Source of the DNA: an uncultured Pseudophaeobacter sp.
GTDB taxonomy: Bacteria; Pseudomonadota; Alphaproteobacteria; Rhodobacterales; Rhodobacteraceae
NCBI GenBank assembly: GCA_905479575.1
Contig: CAJQNB010000014.1
Span: 35,325-99,324, forward strand
Reading direction: 5' to 3'
Length of the DNA stretch: 64,000 bases
The position numbers were made by a program, and so were the translations under genes. The notes beneath the pieces are model-generated. The model searched no databases and was not told the origin of the DNA. It saw only the letters and a list, made by a program, of their open reading frames with translations. Positions 37,881 through 47,324 of the stretch are shown piece by piece (within the stretch, counting starts at the first letter, position 1; each line of letters begins with the position of its first letter).

Positions 37881-38359
37881 CAGAGCACCTGCTCGGGAAC
37901 GGAGATCACTGCATCGAGATTGATGATCCGAACCATGGTGTCATCATGCGAGATGATACCTTGGATATATTCCATGGTGTTACGGCTATCCACAGGCGGT
38001 GTTTCCTGGATCTCTTCCGGGTTGATCGAAATGATCTCGGACACGGATTCTGCCAGAAGACCAACGGGCTTGCCCGCAGAGGAGACCACGATCACAACAT
38101 TGCGTTCGCTGGCTTCGGTTGTTTCCAGACCAAAGCGTGCCGACAGATCGTAGATCGGGATCACGGCACCACGCAGGTTCATCACGCCCAACACGTCCGA
38201 AGGCGCATGCGGCAGGATGGTGACTGGGGACCAGCGCCGGATTTCTCGGATCTGGGTGATTTTCAGGCAGAAGGCCTGCCCGGCGACGGTGAAGCTGACA
38301 AACTCGCTAAACTGAGCGTGCTTAACTTCTTGGTCGTTACTTTTTACTTCAGCTTGCAT
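37880..38359 (-). CDS. cheW: Chemotaxis coupling protein CheW
   Basis: CheW bridges receptors and the CheA kinase. At 159 residues it is one SH3-like CheW domain with the usual blocks: FTVAGQAFCLKITQIREI, LPHAPSDVLGVMNLRGAVIPIYDL and VGLLAESVSEI. A 20-residue polar N-terminal extension precedes it. The start overlaps the cheA stop by 11 bases, and the end meets cheR, so A-W-R are translationally coupled. Confidence 0.96.
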   Translation of the reverse strand: MQAEVKSNDQEVKHAQFSEFVSFTVAGQAFCLKITQIREIRRWSPVTILPHAPSDVLGVMNLRGAVIPIYDLSARFGLETTEASERNVVIVVSSAGKPVGLLAESVSEIISINPEEIQETPPVDSRNTMEYIQGIISHDDTMVRIINLDAVISVPEQVL

Positions 38360-40517
38360 TGCTCATTCTCCGCTCGGTATCAAAGGCTCCCACCGCAGGC
38401 GAGGCTGCCAGGATGCTTTCTGGGTCAAGGATCATCGCGATCTTGCCGTCCCCCAGGATGGTTGCGGCTGCGACGCCCGCGATTTCTCCGCAGACACCAT
38501 CCAGACTTTTGATGACGACCTGGCGTTGGTCGTGGATGTCATCCACAGCCAGGGCGCTGCGTTGTCCGGTTTCGGTTTCTACCAGAAGATAAACGCCGGG
38601 GGGTTGGTCATTGTCTTCTTTGCGTAGGCCAAGGGCACCAGCGACATCACAGATCGGAACAAAGCTGCCGCGGATTGATAGCAAGGTACCATCCGAGCCC
38701 AGGTTGTTGATCATGTCGTCATTGCCACGCATGGTTTCGACAATCGAGGTGATTGGAACCACCATTGTCTGATCCGCGACAGACACAACCATACCATCCA
38801 TAACCGCAAGGGTCAGGGGCAGTATGATGGTAAAGGTTGATCCCTTACCTGGATTGGACGTGATATTGATCCGCCCACCAAGCCCGGTGACTGCATTTTT
38901 GACCACATCCATGCCGACCCCACGACCAGACAGGTTGGACACCTCCTTGGCAGTGGAAAAGCCAGGGGCGAACAGCAGGTTGTCGATCTCAGCATCCGAC
39001 AGTTCGGCATTTTCGGGGATCAGGCCCTTTTCGATGGCGATCTGCTTCACACGGGGGCGATTGACCCCTGCGCCGTCATCTTTGACTTCGATACAGACCG
39101 ATCCAGACCGGTGCGATGCCGTGAGGCGGATTTCACCAATCCGGTTCTTGTTGGCGCCTTCGCGGTCTTCTGGCTTTTCGATGCCGTGATCAACCGCATT
39201 TCGCAGAATATGCGTCAAAGGATCGGCCAAGCGTTCGATCACTGTCTTGTCGACTTCGGTGTTTTCACCCTCTGTCACCAGCTTACAGGTTTTGCCTGTG
39301 GCGCTGGAGGCTTCGCGAACAATCCGGGCCATCCGTTGGAACAGCGGTTTGACAGGCTGTGCACGAATGGACATCACGCCTTCCTGGATATCACGGGCCA
39401 GGTTCTTAAAGCCCTCCAGTTCGGTTTCGACGTCCCGTACATCGGCCACATCGAGATTGGCAATTTGCTGTGCCAGCATCGAGTGGTTGATGATCAGTTC
39501 CCCAACAGCGTTGATAAGCCGGTCCACCCGCTCGAGATCCACGCGCAGTGTCGGATTAGGCCCACGCTGCTCAGACTTCGAATTCTCGGCTTTGGGGGCC
39601 GCAGGCTTGGCTCCGGACACGTCCGGTGTAGCCTCCGGTTTGGTCGCGGGGACCGGCTGTTCAAAAGGGGCTGCGGGGGTCTCTTCAACCATAGCTGTTT
39701 GCTCCACTACAGGCGTTGGGTCTGCTGGGGCACCGCCAAAAGCGGCCTCCAGTGCAGCAAGAGCTGCTGCATCAGCTTCAGCGTCCCCGGCACCCTCGAT
39801 TGACAGTTCACAGAGGCCTTCGACAAATTCAAAGACAGCTTCCACTGTGGATCGTGCTTCGGTGGTGACAAGTGTCAGATTCCAGCTCAGATAGCTTTCT
39901 TCTGGGTCAATGCTGTCAAATCCGGGCAGCTCCATAACATCCAACTCGATGTTTAGCTCACCCATCTCTTTGAGAGCTTGGAACAGGAAAATCGGCTCAT
40001 TGCCGGTGCTGTACATATCCTTGAGAGGACGGAAGTGGATCTGATAAGTCTCTTCGGTCGCAACCTGCGGAATGTCGATGGCGCCAATGTCCATCGGACC
40101 ACCTAGCCCCATGGGCTCAAACGTCAGGTCTTCTTCCTCTTCAGGAATGTATTTATCCAGCGCTTCGATCAGCATGTTGTGATGCGCTTCGTCGGTCTCG
40201 CCGCCATCGCGGGCAACGGCAACCAGATTATACAGGTGATCGCAGGATCGCAGCAACAGCTGGATCAGCGGCTCATCAAGCTCCATCCGGTTGGCCCGGA
40301 CTTCATCAAAAACAGTCTCAAATCTGTGGGCAAAAGCCACCAACTCGTCCAAGCCAAATGCGCCCGCGCCACCCTTAATCGAGTGAACTGCGCGGAATAC
40401 GGCATTGACTACCTCTGGATCATGATTGCCTCCTTCGATGGCACTCAGACCCTCATCCGTTGCTTCAAGGAGTTCTTCGCACTCCTCAAAGAAGGTATCT
40501 TGAATGGATCCTGACAT
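38349..40517 (-). CDS. cheA: Chemotaxis histidine kinase CheA
   Basis: CheA autophosphorylates and passes phosphate to CheY and CheB. The 722-residue protein has an Hpt domain with His45 (AVHSIKGGAGAFG). A second region (about 140-255) resembles a CheY/CheB-binding P2 domain, followed by a Pro/Ala-rich linker. The dimerisation domain, HATPase with NAVDHGIE and GRGVGMDVVKNAV, and C-terminal CheW-like domain complete it. The ATG at 40517 fits the Hpt start; an upstream in-frame start at 40541 would overlap the end of cheY. It is the core of the minus-strand che operon. Confidence 0.97.
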   Translation of the reverse strand: MSGSIQDTFFEECEELLEATDEGLSAIEGGNHDPEVVNAVFRAVHSIKGGAGAFGLDELVAFAHRFETVFDEVRANRMELDEPLIQLLLRSCDHLYNLVAVARDGGETDEAHHNMLIEALDKYIPEEEEDLTFEPMGLGGPMDIGAIDIPQVATEETYQIHFRPLKDMYSTGNEPIFLFQALKEMGELNIELDVMELPGFDSIDPEESYLSWNLTLVTTEARSTVEAVFEFVEGLCELSIEGAGDAEADAAALAALEAAFGGAPADPTPVVEQTAMVEETPAAPFEQPVPATKPEATPDVSGAKPAAPKAENSKSEQRGPNPTLRVDLERVDRLINAVGELIINHSMLAQQIANLDVADVRDVETELEGFKNLARDIQEGVMSIRAQPVKPLFQRMARIVREASSATGKTCKLVTEGENTEVDKTVIERLADPLTHILRNAVDHGIEKPEDREGANKNRIGEIRLTASHRSGSVCIEVKDDGAGVNRPRVKQIAIEKGLIPENAELSDAEIDNLLFAPGFSTAKEVSNLSGRGVGMDVVKNAVTGLGGRINITSNPGKGSTFTIILPLTLAVMDGMVVSVADQTMVVPITSIVETMRGNDDMINNLGSDGTLLSIRGSFVPICDVAGALGLRKEDNDQPPGVYLLVETETGQRSALAVDDIHDQRQVVIKSLDGVCGEIAGVAAATILGDGKIAMILDPESILAASPAVGAFDTERRMSNAS

Positions 40518-40518
40518 T

Positions 40519-40893
40519 TTATGCCGCAGCCCCGGTAACACGCTTCAGCGCGAAAATCAGGGAGGCGTCATCAAATGGTTTGGTGATCCAGCCAGTTGCA
40601 CCTGCATTGCGGGCACGTGCCTTCATTTCCGGAGCACTTTCCGTGGTGAGTACCAGGATCGGAACTTTGGAATTAATATCGGTGCCGCGCAGTTCTTCGA
40701 TCACACCAAAACCGTCAAGGTTGGGCATGTTGATATCGGTGATGACGACGTCAGGAGCGACATCATCATACATGTCGACGCCTTCCCGGCCGTCCACTGC
40801 ACTTACGTACTCAAAACCAGCCTCTTCCAGGGTGGCTGCAAGCAGATTCCGGATGGTGCGGGAATCATCGATTGCCAATACTTTGGTTTTCAT
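40519..40893 (-). CDS. cheY: Chemotaxis response regulator CheY
   Basis: The 124-residue receiver domain has Asp9-Asp10 (AIDDSRTIR), phospho-acceptor Asp53 (TDINMPNLDG), a Thr pair at 83-84 and Lys105 (TKPF). It has no output domain. Its ATG overlaps the stop of the upstream STAS gene (ATGA), and cheA begins one base after its stop. As the CheY encoded right beside cheA it is the likelier motor-binding regulator, but this is inference. Confidence 0.95.
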   Translation of the reverse strand: MKTKVLAIDDSRTIRNLLAATLEEAGFEYVSAVDGREGVDMYDDVAPDVVITDINMPNLDGFGVIEELRGTDINSKVPILVLTTESAPEMKARARNAGATGWITKPFDDASLIFALKRVTGAAA

Positions 40894-41177
40894 GCTGTTA
40901 CCTCGTCTTCAAATCGGTTGGGCTCAAGACCCAAGAGCGTCAGGGACTTGCGGCAGGAATCGTTAATATGGGTTACCGCGAACCCCAGTTCTTCGGAGCG
41001 CCATTGTTGTTCGGCACTAAGCAACAGTTGCAGACAGCGCGACGGCATTGCCGCAACATTGCTACAGTCAATTTCCACTGCTGCGGAGCGCGCCCCGCCC
41101 AGAAATGCCGTGAGCGGACTCAATTCAGCAAATGCATTTGGCAATTCCAAAAGGTGTTTCTGCGTTTCTGTGGTCAT
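40890..41177 (-). CDS. STAS-domain protein heading the che operon
   Basis: The 95-residue protein looks like a small STAS/anti-sigma-antagonist-type domain: a beta strand with VEIDCSNVAAMPSRCLQLL near residues 34-52, then alternating helix and strand to FAVTHINDSCRKSLTLLGL. A Ser at the usual STAS position is present (MPS). It is the first gene of the minus-strand operon and overlaps cheY by 4 bases. STAS proteins of this kind open some alphaproteobacterial che operons; the partner is unknown. Confidence 0.75.
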   Translation of the reverse strand: MTTETQKHLLELPNAFAELSPLTAFLGGARSAAVEIDCSNVAAMPSRCLQLLLSAEQQWRSEELGFAVTHINDSCRKSLTLLGLEPNRFEDEVTA

Positions 41178-41624
41178 CTTCCGCGATTCTCACCCCCATT
41201 GTCGGTGACATGTTTGTATTCGATAGCTTCATAGTTAGGCCTTTGAGCTTAACAATTGATTGCTGCAGACCGATAGAAAAGCGGTTTTATACCGCTGGAA
41301 ACCTGGGAAAATTGCGCATTTTCCTAAAGTTTTTAGATTCCCTGGCGCGGTGGGTGTTAAAATAAAGATCAGCCCTGAAAGCACTATGACCGCAGCACTG
41401 CGGGGGGACTCCGTATATATAGGCGCTCTCTTCGGGGACCCGCTGGAACAGCCGTTTTTTATTGAAGAGCCGCTCTCTGCAAAAAGAATTAATAGGAAAA
41501 GGGTATTTGATTTCTAAAATTAGAGCGACTGAGCGGATCCGTAAGCGGCAAATTAAGAACTTTTCTGCAATCTAGGGCACGTCACCACGCGGTTTGCCGC
41601 GAACAATGCCGCAGGAGAAAGAAA
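41178..41624 (+). other. Divergent intergenic region between che operon and mcp; no gene seen
   Basis: This 447-base gap separates the minus-strand STAS gene from the plus-strand receptor gene and must hold both promoters. It is more AT-rich than its surroundings toward 41440-41550. Short open frames here (for example 41260-41517) have neither a ribosome site nor a recognisable product. A GCAGGAGAAAG ribosome site for mcp ends the region. No clear sigma-factor motif could be assigned by eye. Confidence 0.5.
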
Positions 41625-43988
41625 ATGCAGAGTTTAAAGTCTCTGAAAATTGCCCACAAACTTCCGCTGTTTGTCGTAGGATTTGGGGTGCTGCTGACCG
41701 CACTTTTTGTAACAGTAAGTACGATCAACTTTCAGAAAAGCGCGTTCCATCAAGCGGAACGTCAGTTCGAATCTCTGATTGCCGGTCGTAGAACCGCTTT
41801 TCAGTCGCTCCTGAGGGGCGTCAATGCAGATTTGATGACACTGGCAAGCATGCCCTCGACAGCCACTGCGATCCAGCGGCTGTCTGCAGCCTGGAGCAAC
41901 CTCGGCGCTGATGCGGCCGATATCGCGCGCAAGACCTATATCACCGAGAATCCTTTTCCTGCAGGTGAGCGGCATAATCTGGATCGGGGTAAGCAAACGA
42001 TTCCCTACAACATCCATCACTCCAAGTTTCACCCGTCATTTCGGACGCTGCTGACGGCAAAAGGTTATTATGATGCCTTCCTGGTCAGCATGCCTGGCGA
42101 TGTGATCTATTCGGTTTTCAAAGAAGACGACTATGGCACCAACCTGATGAACGGCGCCTATAAGGATAGTGATCTGGGCGTTTTGTTCCGCACGGCGCTG
42201 GAGGCTGAGGCTGGCGAGGTCATTTTTTCCGATATCGCCCCCTACGCCCCAAGTGCAAATGCGCCTGCTGCTTTTGCTGCCACCAAGATTGTCGTGCCTT
42301 CGGGCCAAACAGTGGGCGTCCTTATTCTGCAGATTCCTATGGGCATGATCAACGCGATCATGAACGATGATCAGGGCATCCAAGAGTCCGTGGACATCTT
42401 TTTGGCAGGTCCTGACCTTACCGCGCGATCGCATTCACGGTTTGAAGACGGTCATTCGCCCCTGGACCAGCTGCCCGCCAGTGACTACCTGACACAGGCC
42501 CTCGCAGGTCACAGCCGCTTTACCACCGAGGCAACCGGATTGCGGGGACAGCCCGTCGCCGCCTACGCCGAAGCGATCCCATTGAAAAGTGGGACCTGGG
42601 TTATTGCCATCGAACAGGACCGCGCAGAGCTGATGGCGCCAGTGATCCGGGATCGAAACATCCTTCTCATGGTTTCGCTTGCCGGAGCTGCTGTGATGTC
42701 CTTCCTTGGCTGGCTGTTTGCCGGGACGATTACCCGTCCTCTGGACAGGATCTGTCAAAGTATGGATGCAGTCTCTTCCGGCAACCTGGATACCGATGTG
42801 CCCGAGGCCGAGCGGGGCGACGAGATCGGCAAGATCGGCAAAACTCTGGTGTCGATGCAGGAAGACTTGCAACAGGCCAGGATCGCCGAAGAGCAACGGG
42901 CTGCGCTGCAGCAGGAACAACAGCTTGTTGTTGAGAACCTGAGCGCCGGGCTTGTGCGACTATCAGAAGGCGATTTCTCCGTATCGATTGATCAAGCCTT
43001 CTCGGGCGAGCATGAAAAATTGCGCCTGAACTACAATCAGACAATCGAAACCCTCAGCGGAACCGTGTCGCAGGTGATTAACGCCTCCAGTTCCATTCGA
43101 AATGGAGCGACCGAAATCAGCCGTGCCTCGGATGATCTGTCCAACCGGACCGAAAGCCAGGCCGCAACTCTGGAAGAAACAGCCGCTGCCTTGGATGAGC
43201 TGACCGCAAGCGTAAAATCCGCCGCAGATGGCGCCCGCAGCGTTGAGGCAACCATGGGTGACGCCAAGCTAGAGGCCGAAAACACTGGTGAGGTTGTGCA
43301 AAGCGCGGTTTCGGCGATGACCGAAATCGAAGAAAGCTCAAACCAAATTGGCCAGATCATTTCGGTGATTGACGATATCGCGTTCCAGACCAACCTGCTT
43401 GCCCTTAACGCCGGGGTAGAAGCAGCCCGTGCCGGCGAAGCTGGCAAAGGCTTTGCGGTTGTGGCTTCGGAGGTCCGGGCGCTGGCGCAGCGGTCTTCTG
43501 ATGCGGCGATGGAGATCAAGACCTTGATCAGTGACAGTTCCAAACAGGTTGAGCGCGGCGTTGATCTGGTGGGCAAAGCAGGCGAGGCGCTGAATAATAT
43601 CGTCGAGCGTGTCAGCCATATCTCGCAGCTGGTTTCTGGTATTGCCGAGGGTGCAGTGGAACAGTCCACTGGCCTCAACGAAATCAACACCGGCGTGACG
43701 CAACTGGATCAGGTGACACAACAGAATGCAGCCATGGTCGAACAAGCGACTGCGGCGGGCCATCTGCTGAGCTCAGATTCAACACAACTGGCGCAGCTGG
43801 TGTCCGGGTTTAGCATCAAGGGCGGCGCAACCGTCGCCCCAATGCAGGCAGCCCCGTCAGCAGAGGCTCCACTCCCCTCAGCCCATGGAGACGAGGACTG
43901 GGATCTGGATGAGGTGATGCCTGCATCATCCAGCCTGACAGCACAGGCTGATGGAAACGCCGCAAAGGATCTGTGGCAAGATTTTTAA
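41625..43988 (+). CDS. Methyl-accepting chemotaxis protein
   Basis: The 787-residue receptor has a first membrane helix (about 14-36), a large periplasmic sensor region (40-340) and a second membrane helix (345-370). A HAMP domain follows (370-425), then a second HAMP-like/linker segment (about 430-490) and the signalling domain with tip sequence FQTNLLALNAGVEAARAGEA and GKGFAVVASEVRALAQRS. The Gln/Glu-rich methylation helices flank the tip (ESQAATLEETAAALDEL). The C terminus ends WQDF, like the NWETF-type docking tail for CheR/CheB. The sensor ligand is unknown. GGAGAAAG precedes the ATG. Confidence 0.95.
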   Translation: MQSLKSLKIAHKLPLFVVGFGVLLTALFVTVSTINFQKSAFHQAERQFESLIAGRRTAFQSLLRGVNADLMTLASMPSTATAIQRLSAAWSNLGADAADIARKTYITENPFPAGERHNLDRGKQTIPYNIHHSKFHPSFRTLLTAKGYYDAFLVSMPGDVIYSVFKEDDYGTNLMNGAYKDSDLGVLFRTALEAEAGEVIFSDIAPYAPSANAPAAFAATKIVVPSGQTVGVLILQIPMGMINAIMNDDQGIQESVDIFLAGPDLTARSHSRFEDGHSPLDQLPASDYLTQALAGHSRFTTEATGLRGQPVAAYAEAIPLKSGTWVIAIEQDRAELMAPVIRDRNILLMVSLAGAAVMSFLGWLFAGTITRPLDRICQSMDAVSSGNLDTDVPEAERGDEIGKIGKTLVSMQEDLQQARIAEEQRAALQQEQQLVVENLSAGLVRLSEGDFSVSIDQAFSGEHEKLRLNYNQTIETLSGTVSQVINASSSIRNGATEISRASDDLSNRTESQAATLEETAAALDELTASVKSAADGARSVEATMGDAKLEAENTGEVVQSAVSAMTEIEESSNQIGQIISVIDDIAFQTNLLALNAGVEAARAGEAGKGFAVVASEVRALAQRSSDAAMEIKTLISDSSKQVERGVDLVGKAGEALNNIVERVSHISQLVSGIAEGAVEQSTGLNEINTGVTQLDQVTQQNAAMVEQATAAGHLLSSDSTQLAQLVSGFSIKGGATVAPMQAAPSAEAPLPSAHGDEDWDLDEVMPASSSLTAQADGNAAKDLWQDF

Positions 43989-43996
43989 GTAACCAT

Positions 43997-44043
43997 TCTC
44001 GGGGCTTCAATTGCCCCGAGACGACCGTAACTTCGGTTTTTTT
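43997..44043 (+). terminator. Hairpin plus T-tract terminator between mcp and cheB
   Basis: TCTCGGGGC (43997-44005) pairs perfectly with GCCCCGAGA (44013-44021) across a 7-base loop. Just after it, ACCG-TAACTT-CGGT runs into eight Ts. The pair should stop or reduce transcription from mcp into cheB, so the adaptation genes may be expressed at a lower level. Confidence 0.7.
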
Positions 44044-44069
44044 ACCGATCAGCCTGACTGGGTGACACA

Positions 44070-45077
44070 TTGCCGTCTCAGAACTTATTGATCATTACAA
44101 CTGACCGGGCCTTTGCCCGCTCGATCCAAAGCCACATGGAAGCCACCTATCCAGGGATGAAGGTGCTCTTGGCCAACAACCTGATGATGGCCTACAATCA
44201 GGCCGAGGCAGCACAGCCGGTTTTTGCCTTCGTTGAAGATGGCTTTACCAAACTGCCTGAATTCGAAATGATGCTGGCGCTCTTTTCGGCGCTGGACACC
44301 CGTTGGGTTGCGGTTATGGACAGTGCCGGGGCAACACCAGCGCGCACATCCTCTCCCTTGCTGAACGTGGGTGCCGGGATTTTTGAACTGACAAAAACGG
44401 ATACTCCGCAACAGTTCTCCCAGTATTTTGACATGATGGTCAAGGCGCCAAGGCGAGACCAAAGCGGCGTCGGCAAGCGCAGCGGTGGGGCAAATGCCGC
44501 CGCGACAGACTTTAAAAAGATCATTCTGATCGGCTCTTCCACAGGCGGGGTCGAGGCGCTGCGGAGCGTTCTGGTTGGCTTTCCCGCCCTATGCCCCCCA
44601 ACCTTGATTGTGCAGCATACGGGCAAGAACTTTGGCCAGGGATTGGTTTCCCTTCTGGACCGCATTTGCGCCGCCAAGGTGGTTCCTGCAGAGGACAACA
44701 TGAAGCTGGAGCCTGGCCACGTCTATATCGCCGCAGGCCAACGCCGCCATATGGGTATGACTCAGCGTAAACCAATGCGGGCTCGCCTCAAAGAAGGTCC
44801 ACCAATTTCGGGTCATATCCCTTCTGTTGACGCCTTGTTCACCTCTGCCGTGCCATATGGGAAGGAGGTGGTTGCAACCATCTTGACCGGCATGGGCCAG
44901 GACGGGGCCAAGGGACTTTTGGCCCTGCGCAACGCAGGGGCAACCACATTTGCTCAGGATGAGAAATCCTCAGTCGTCTATGGAATGCCGCGTGTCGCCT
45001 GGGAAACCGGTGCCGCAGAGAAACAAGTTTCCCTAGCCCGGATGGCTGGGACCCTTTTACAGGCTGCGAAAGCCTGA
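44070..45077 (+). CDS. cheB: Chemotaxis protein-glutamate methylesterase CheB
   Basis: CheB removes methyl groups from receptors. The C-terminal methylesterase domain (about 145-335) has the catalytic Ser motif GSSTGG near residue 156, His in IVQHTGKNF (usually QHM) and Asp in LTGMGQDGA. The N-terminal region (1-125) keeps the receiver fold pattern but is degenerate: the start reads LLIITTDRAF instead of an Asp-Asp pair, and the acceptor region reads FAFVEDGFTKLPE without MPxMDG. Control by phosphorylation may therefore be altered. The start is probably TTG at 44070; no upstream ATG or GTG is available in frame. Confidence 0.9.
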   Translation: MPSQNLLIITTDRAFARSIQSHMEATYPGMKVLLANNLMMAYNQAEAAQPVFAFVEDGFTKLPEFEMMLALFSALDTRWVAVMDSAGATPARTSSPLLNVGAGIFELTKTDTPQQFSQYFDMMVKAPRRDQSGVGKRSGGANAAATDFKKIILIGSSTGGVEALRSVLVGFPALCPPTLIVQHTGKNFGQGLVSLLDRICAAKVVPAEDNMKLEPGHVYIAAGQRRHMGMTQRKPMRARLKEGPPISGHIPSVDALFTSAVPYGKEVVATILTGMGQDGAKGLLALRNAGATTFAQDEKSSVVYGMPRVAWETGAAEKQVSLARMAGTLLQAAKA

Positions 45078-45099
45078 GTTAGTTGATAAGGAGTGTACT

Positions 45100-45657
45100 G
45101 TGACAACAGTTTTTGCGAATACTACCTCGGTCACGGTGCTTCAGGGCGAGTACCGGGTCTCTACAGATCCCAAAGTAATGTTCTCTACGGTTCTTGGTTC
45201 CTGTATTGCGGCCTGCATCTATGATGCAGAAAACGGTGTCGGGGGAATGAACCACTTCCTGCTGGCCAATGCCAATGGTGGCGACGTCAGCGCCCGCTAC
45301 GGCATCCACGCAATGGAGCTGCTGATCAACGGCATCATGAAGAAAGGGGCCCAACGCAGAAACCTGAAAGCCAAGGTTTTTGGCGGGGCAAAAATGTCGG
45401 CGAACCTGTCTGATATTGGCGCCTCGAATGCGAGTTTTGTACAGAAGTTTCTCTATGACGAAGGCATCCCGGTCATCTCCTCCAGTGTTGGCGGCACCTC
45501 TGCCCGGCGTGTGCGCTTTCATGCGGTTTCCGGCAGTGCTCAGCAAACCCGCGTCGAGAATGACAGACGTTTGGGCGAACAGGAACTGGCCGCTGCCCGT
45601 CCGGCACCAAAGCCGGCTCCGGCCGCAGCCGATCCAGGTGGTCTCACCCTGTTTTGA
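45100..45657 (+). CDS. cheD: Chemoreceptor glutamine deamidase CheD
   Basis: CheD deamidates receptor glutamines and takes part in adaptation. The 185-residue protein has the family motifs: LQGEYRVSTDP, the catalytic Cys in TVLGSCIAACIYD, the His in VGGMNHFLLA, and KAKVFGGAKM. The catalytic Thr region VGGTSAR follows. A Pro/Ala-rich tail ends the protein. The start is GTG at 45100 with AAGGAG 7 bases ahead. It closes the plus-strand che unit and is followed by a strong terminator. Confidence 0.95.
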   Translation: MTTVFANTTSVTVLQGEYRVSTDPKVMFSTVLGSCIAACIYDAENGVGGMNHFLLANANGGDVSARYGIHAMELLINGIMKKGAQRRNLKAKVFGGAKMSANLSDIGASNASFVQKFLYDEGIPVISSSVGGTSARRVRFHAVSGSAQQTRVENDRRLGEQELAAARPAPKPAPAAADPGGLTLF

Positions 45658-45677
45658 TGACGCAGCAAGAATTTGAC

Positions 45678-45714
45678 AAAGCCAACCCCGTGACTGATCG
45701 GGGTTGGCTTTTGC
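45678..45714 (+). terminator. Strong rho-independent terminator after cheD
   Basis: AAAGCCAACCCC (45678-45689) pairs perfectly with GGGGTTGGCTTT (45700-45711) over a 10-base loop, followed by T-rich sequence. The 12-base stem clearly separates the chemotaxis genes from modABC. Confidence 0.92.
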
Positions 45715-45821
45715 CTGCGTGACGCCATGTTTCGCCGCCCCGAGCGCTGGGTAGCCCGCCTCAGCCGGTGCATATTTGACTTGCCCAGTTGCGGTCCCAG
45801 AGCTACCCAAAAGGAACGTAG

Positions 45822-46625
45822 TTGTCACAGGCCGGGGGAGGCTCTGATATCACATCCCGCATCCGATGTTTTCTGTCAGCGCTGATCTGTGCAGGCACTG
45901 TGGGGTTTGCCACCGCTGCAGCTGCGGCGGACGTCACCGTTTTTGCAGCAGCGAGCCTGAAAAACGCATTGGATGAAATCTCCACCACATTCGAAGCAGA
46001 AACCGGCCACAGCGTGTCGCTGTCCCTGGCCGGATCATCACTGTTGGCGCGTCAGATCGCGTTTGGAGCGCCGGCCGATATCTATCTGCCTGCCAGCCCC
46101 GAATGGATGGACTATCTCGAGAGCGAGAACCGCCTGGTTTCCGGCAGTCGCCGGGATCTTCTCAGCAATAGGCTTGTCCTGGTTGCGGCCACAGAAAGCA
46201 CAGCTGCCCTTGCCGGCTTTGACGATCCCGCGCTATTTGACCACCTGGGCCAAGGCAAACTGGCCATGGCCATGGTCGAGTCAGTGCCCGCAGGGATCTA
46301 CGGGAAATCTGCCTTGCAATCGCTGGGGCTGTGGCAGGATCTGGCACCGCATATTGCCCAGACCGACAATGTCCGCGCGGCGCTGGCACTGGTTGCCGCT
46401 GGCGCAGCCCCGCTGGGCGTGGTTTATGCCAGCGACGCCCAGGCAGAACCGCGGGTCCGGGTGCTGGCTGAGTTCCCCGCCCGGTCCCATGCGCCAATCC
46501 GCTATCCGCTGGCTAGGATCCAGGGGGCAGGTGGCCCCGCTGTGGAGACTCTTTTTCACTACCTTCAAGACGCCAGGGCACGAGATGCCTTTTTGTCTGC
46601 CGGCTTTGAAGTGATTGCGGAGTAG
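45822..46625 (+). CDS. modA: Molybdate-binding periplasmic protein ModA
   Basis: ModA captures molybdate for the ModBC transporter. The 267-residue protein has a signal peptide (about 1-35, FATAAAAADVTVFAAASLK) leading directly into the family start. Typical ligand-loop motifs follow: SLAGSSLLARQIAFGAPADIYLPA and AMVESVPAGIYGKSAL. The start is TTG at 45822, supported by AAGGAA 5 bases upstream. It is followed by modB after 6 bases. No ModE-type operator was recognised upstream. Confidence 0.95.
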   Translation: MSQAGGGSDITSRIRCFLSALICAGTVGFATAAAAADVTVFAAASLKNALDEISTTFEAETGHSVSLSLAGSSLLARQIAFGAPADIYLPASPEWMDYLESENRLVSGSRRDLLSNRLVLVAATESTAALAGFDDPALFDHLGQGKLAMAMVESVPAGIYGKSALQSLGLWQDLAPHIAQTDNVRAALALVAAGAAPLGVVYASDAQAEPRVRVLAEFPARSHAPIRYPLARIQGAGGPAVETLFHYLQDARARDAFLSAGFEVIAE

Positions 46626-46631
46626 CGGCGC

Positions 46632-47324
46632 ATGAGCTGGCTTGGACCCGAAGAATGGCAGGCCGTGGCGCTGTCTCTGAAAGTGTCGATCTGGGCCAGC
46701 CTGCTGACCCTGCCCTTTGGCATCTTTACCGCCTATGCGCTGGCCCGTTGGCAGTTTCCCGGAAAGCAATTGGTCAACGGGCTGGTGCATTTGCCGCTGA
46801 TCCTGCCGCCGGTCGTCACCGGCTATCTATTGCTGCTCACCTTTGGGCCTCAGGCCGGAATGGGCAGCTTTCTGCAACAGTTTGGCATTTCTTTTGCCTT
46901 TCGCTGGACCGGAGCCGCCCTGGCGGCAGCGATCATGGGGTTTCCCCTGATGGTGCGGGCCATTCGCCTGTCCATTGAAGCGGTGGATCCGAAACTGGAA
47001 CAGGCCGCCGCGACGCTTGGGGCCAATCCATTGTGGGTCTTTGTCACTGTCACCCTGCCGCTGATCCTGCCAGGGGTCATCGCTGGCGCGATACTCGCCT
47101 TTGCCAAGGCAATGGGGGAGTTTGGCGCAACGATTACCTTTGTCTCCAATATTCCGGGGCAGACCCAGACACTTCCCTCGGCGATCTACGCCTTTTTGCA
47201 GGTCCCCGGCGGCGAAAGCGCCGCGCTGCGGCTGGTGGTGATCTCAGTGGGTGTTGCCATGGCAGCCTTGATCCTCTCGGAGGTTTTGGCCCGCCGCGCC
47301 GCCCGCCGGTTGGGAGGCCTGTGA
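46632..47324 (+). CDS. modB: Molybdate ABC transporter permease ModB
   Basis: ModB is the inner-membrane channel of the molybdate transporter. The 230-residue protein has five to six hydrophobic segments and the conserved permease loop for ModC docking (EAVDPKLEQAAATLGANPLWVF). The family sequence LPLILPPVVTGYLLL and FGATITFVSNIPGQTQTLP is present. The ATG is 6 bases after modA, and the stop overlaps modC (TGATG). Confidence 0.97.
   Translation: MSWLGPEEWQAVALSLKVSIWASLLTLPFGIFTAYALARWQFPGKQLVNGLVHLPLILPPVVTGYLLLLTFGPQAGMGSFLQQFGISFAFRWTGAALAAAIMGFPLMVRAIRLSIEAVDPKLEQAAATLGANPLWVFVTVTLPLILPGVIAGAILAFAKAMGEFGATITFVSNIPGQTQTLPSAIYAFLQVPGGESAALRLVVISVGVAMAALILSEVLARRAARRLGGL

Noticed and set aside
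41260..41517. 85-codon frame in the che/mcp intergenic region
   Set aside because: No ribosome site, no family, and position across the divergent promoter region argue against a gene.
47033..47323. Upstream extension of modC by 97 codons
   Set aside because: This part lies within modB in another frame; the TGATG overlap at 47322-47326 gives a normal ModC start.
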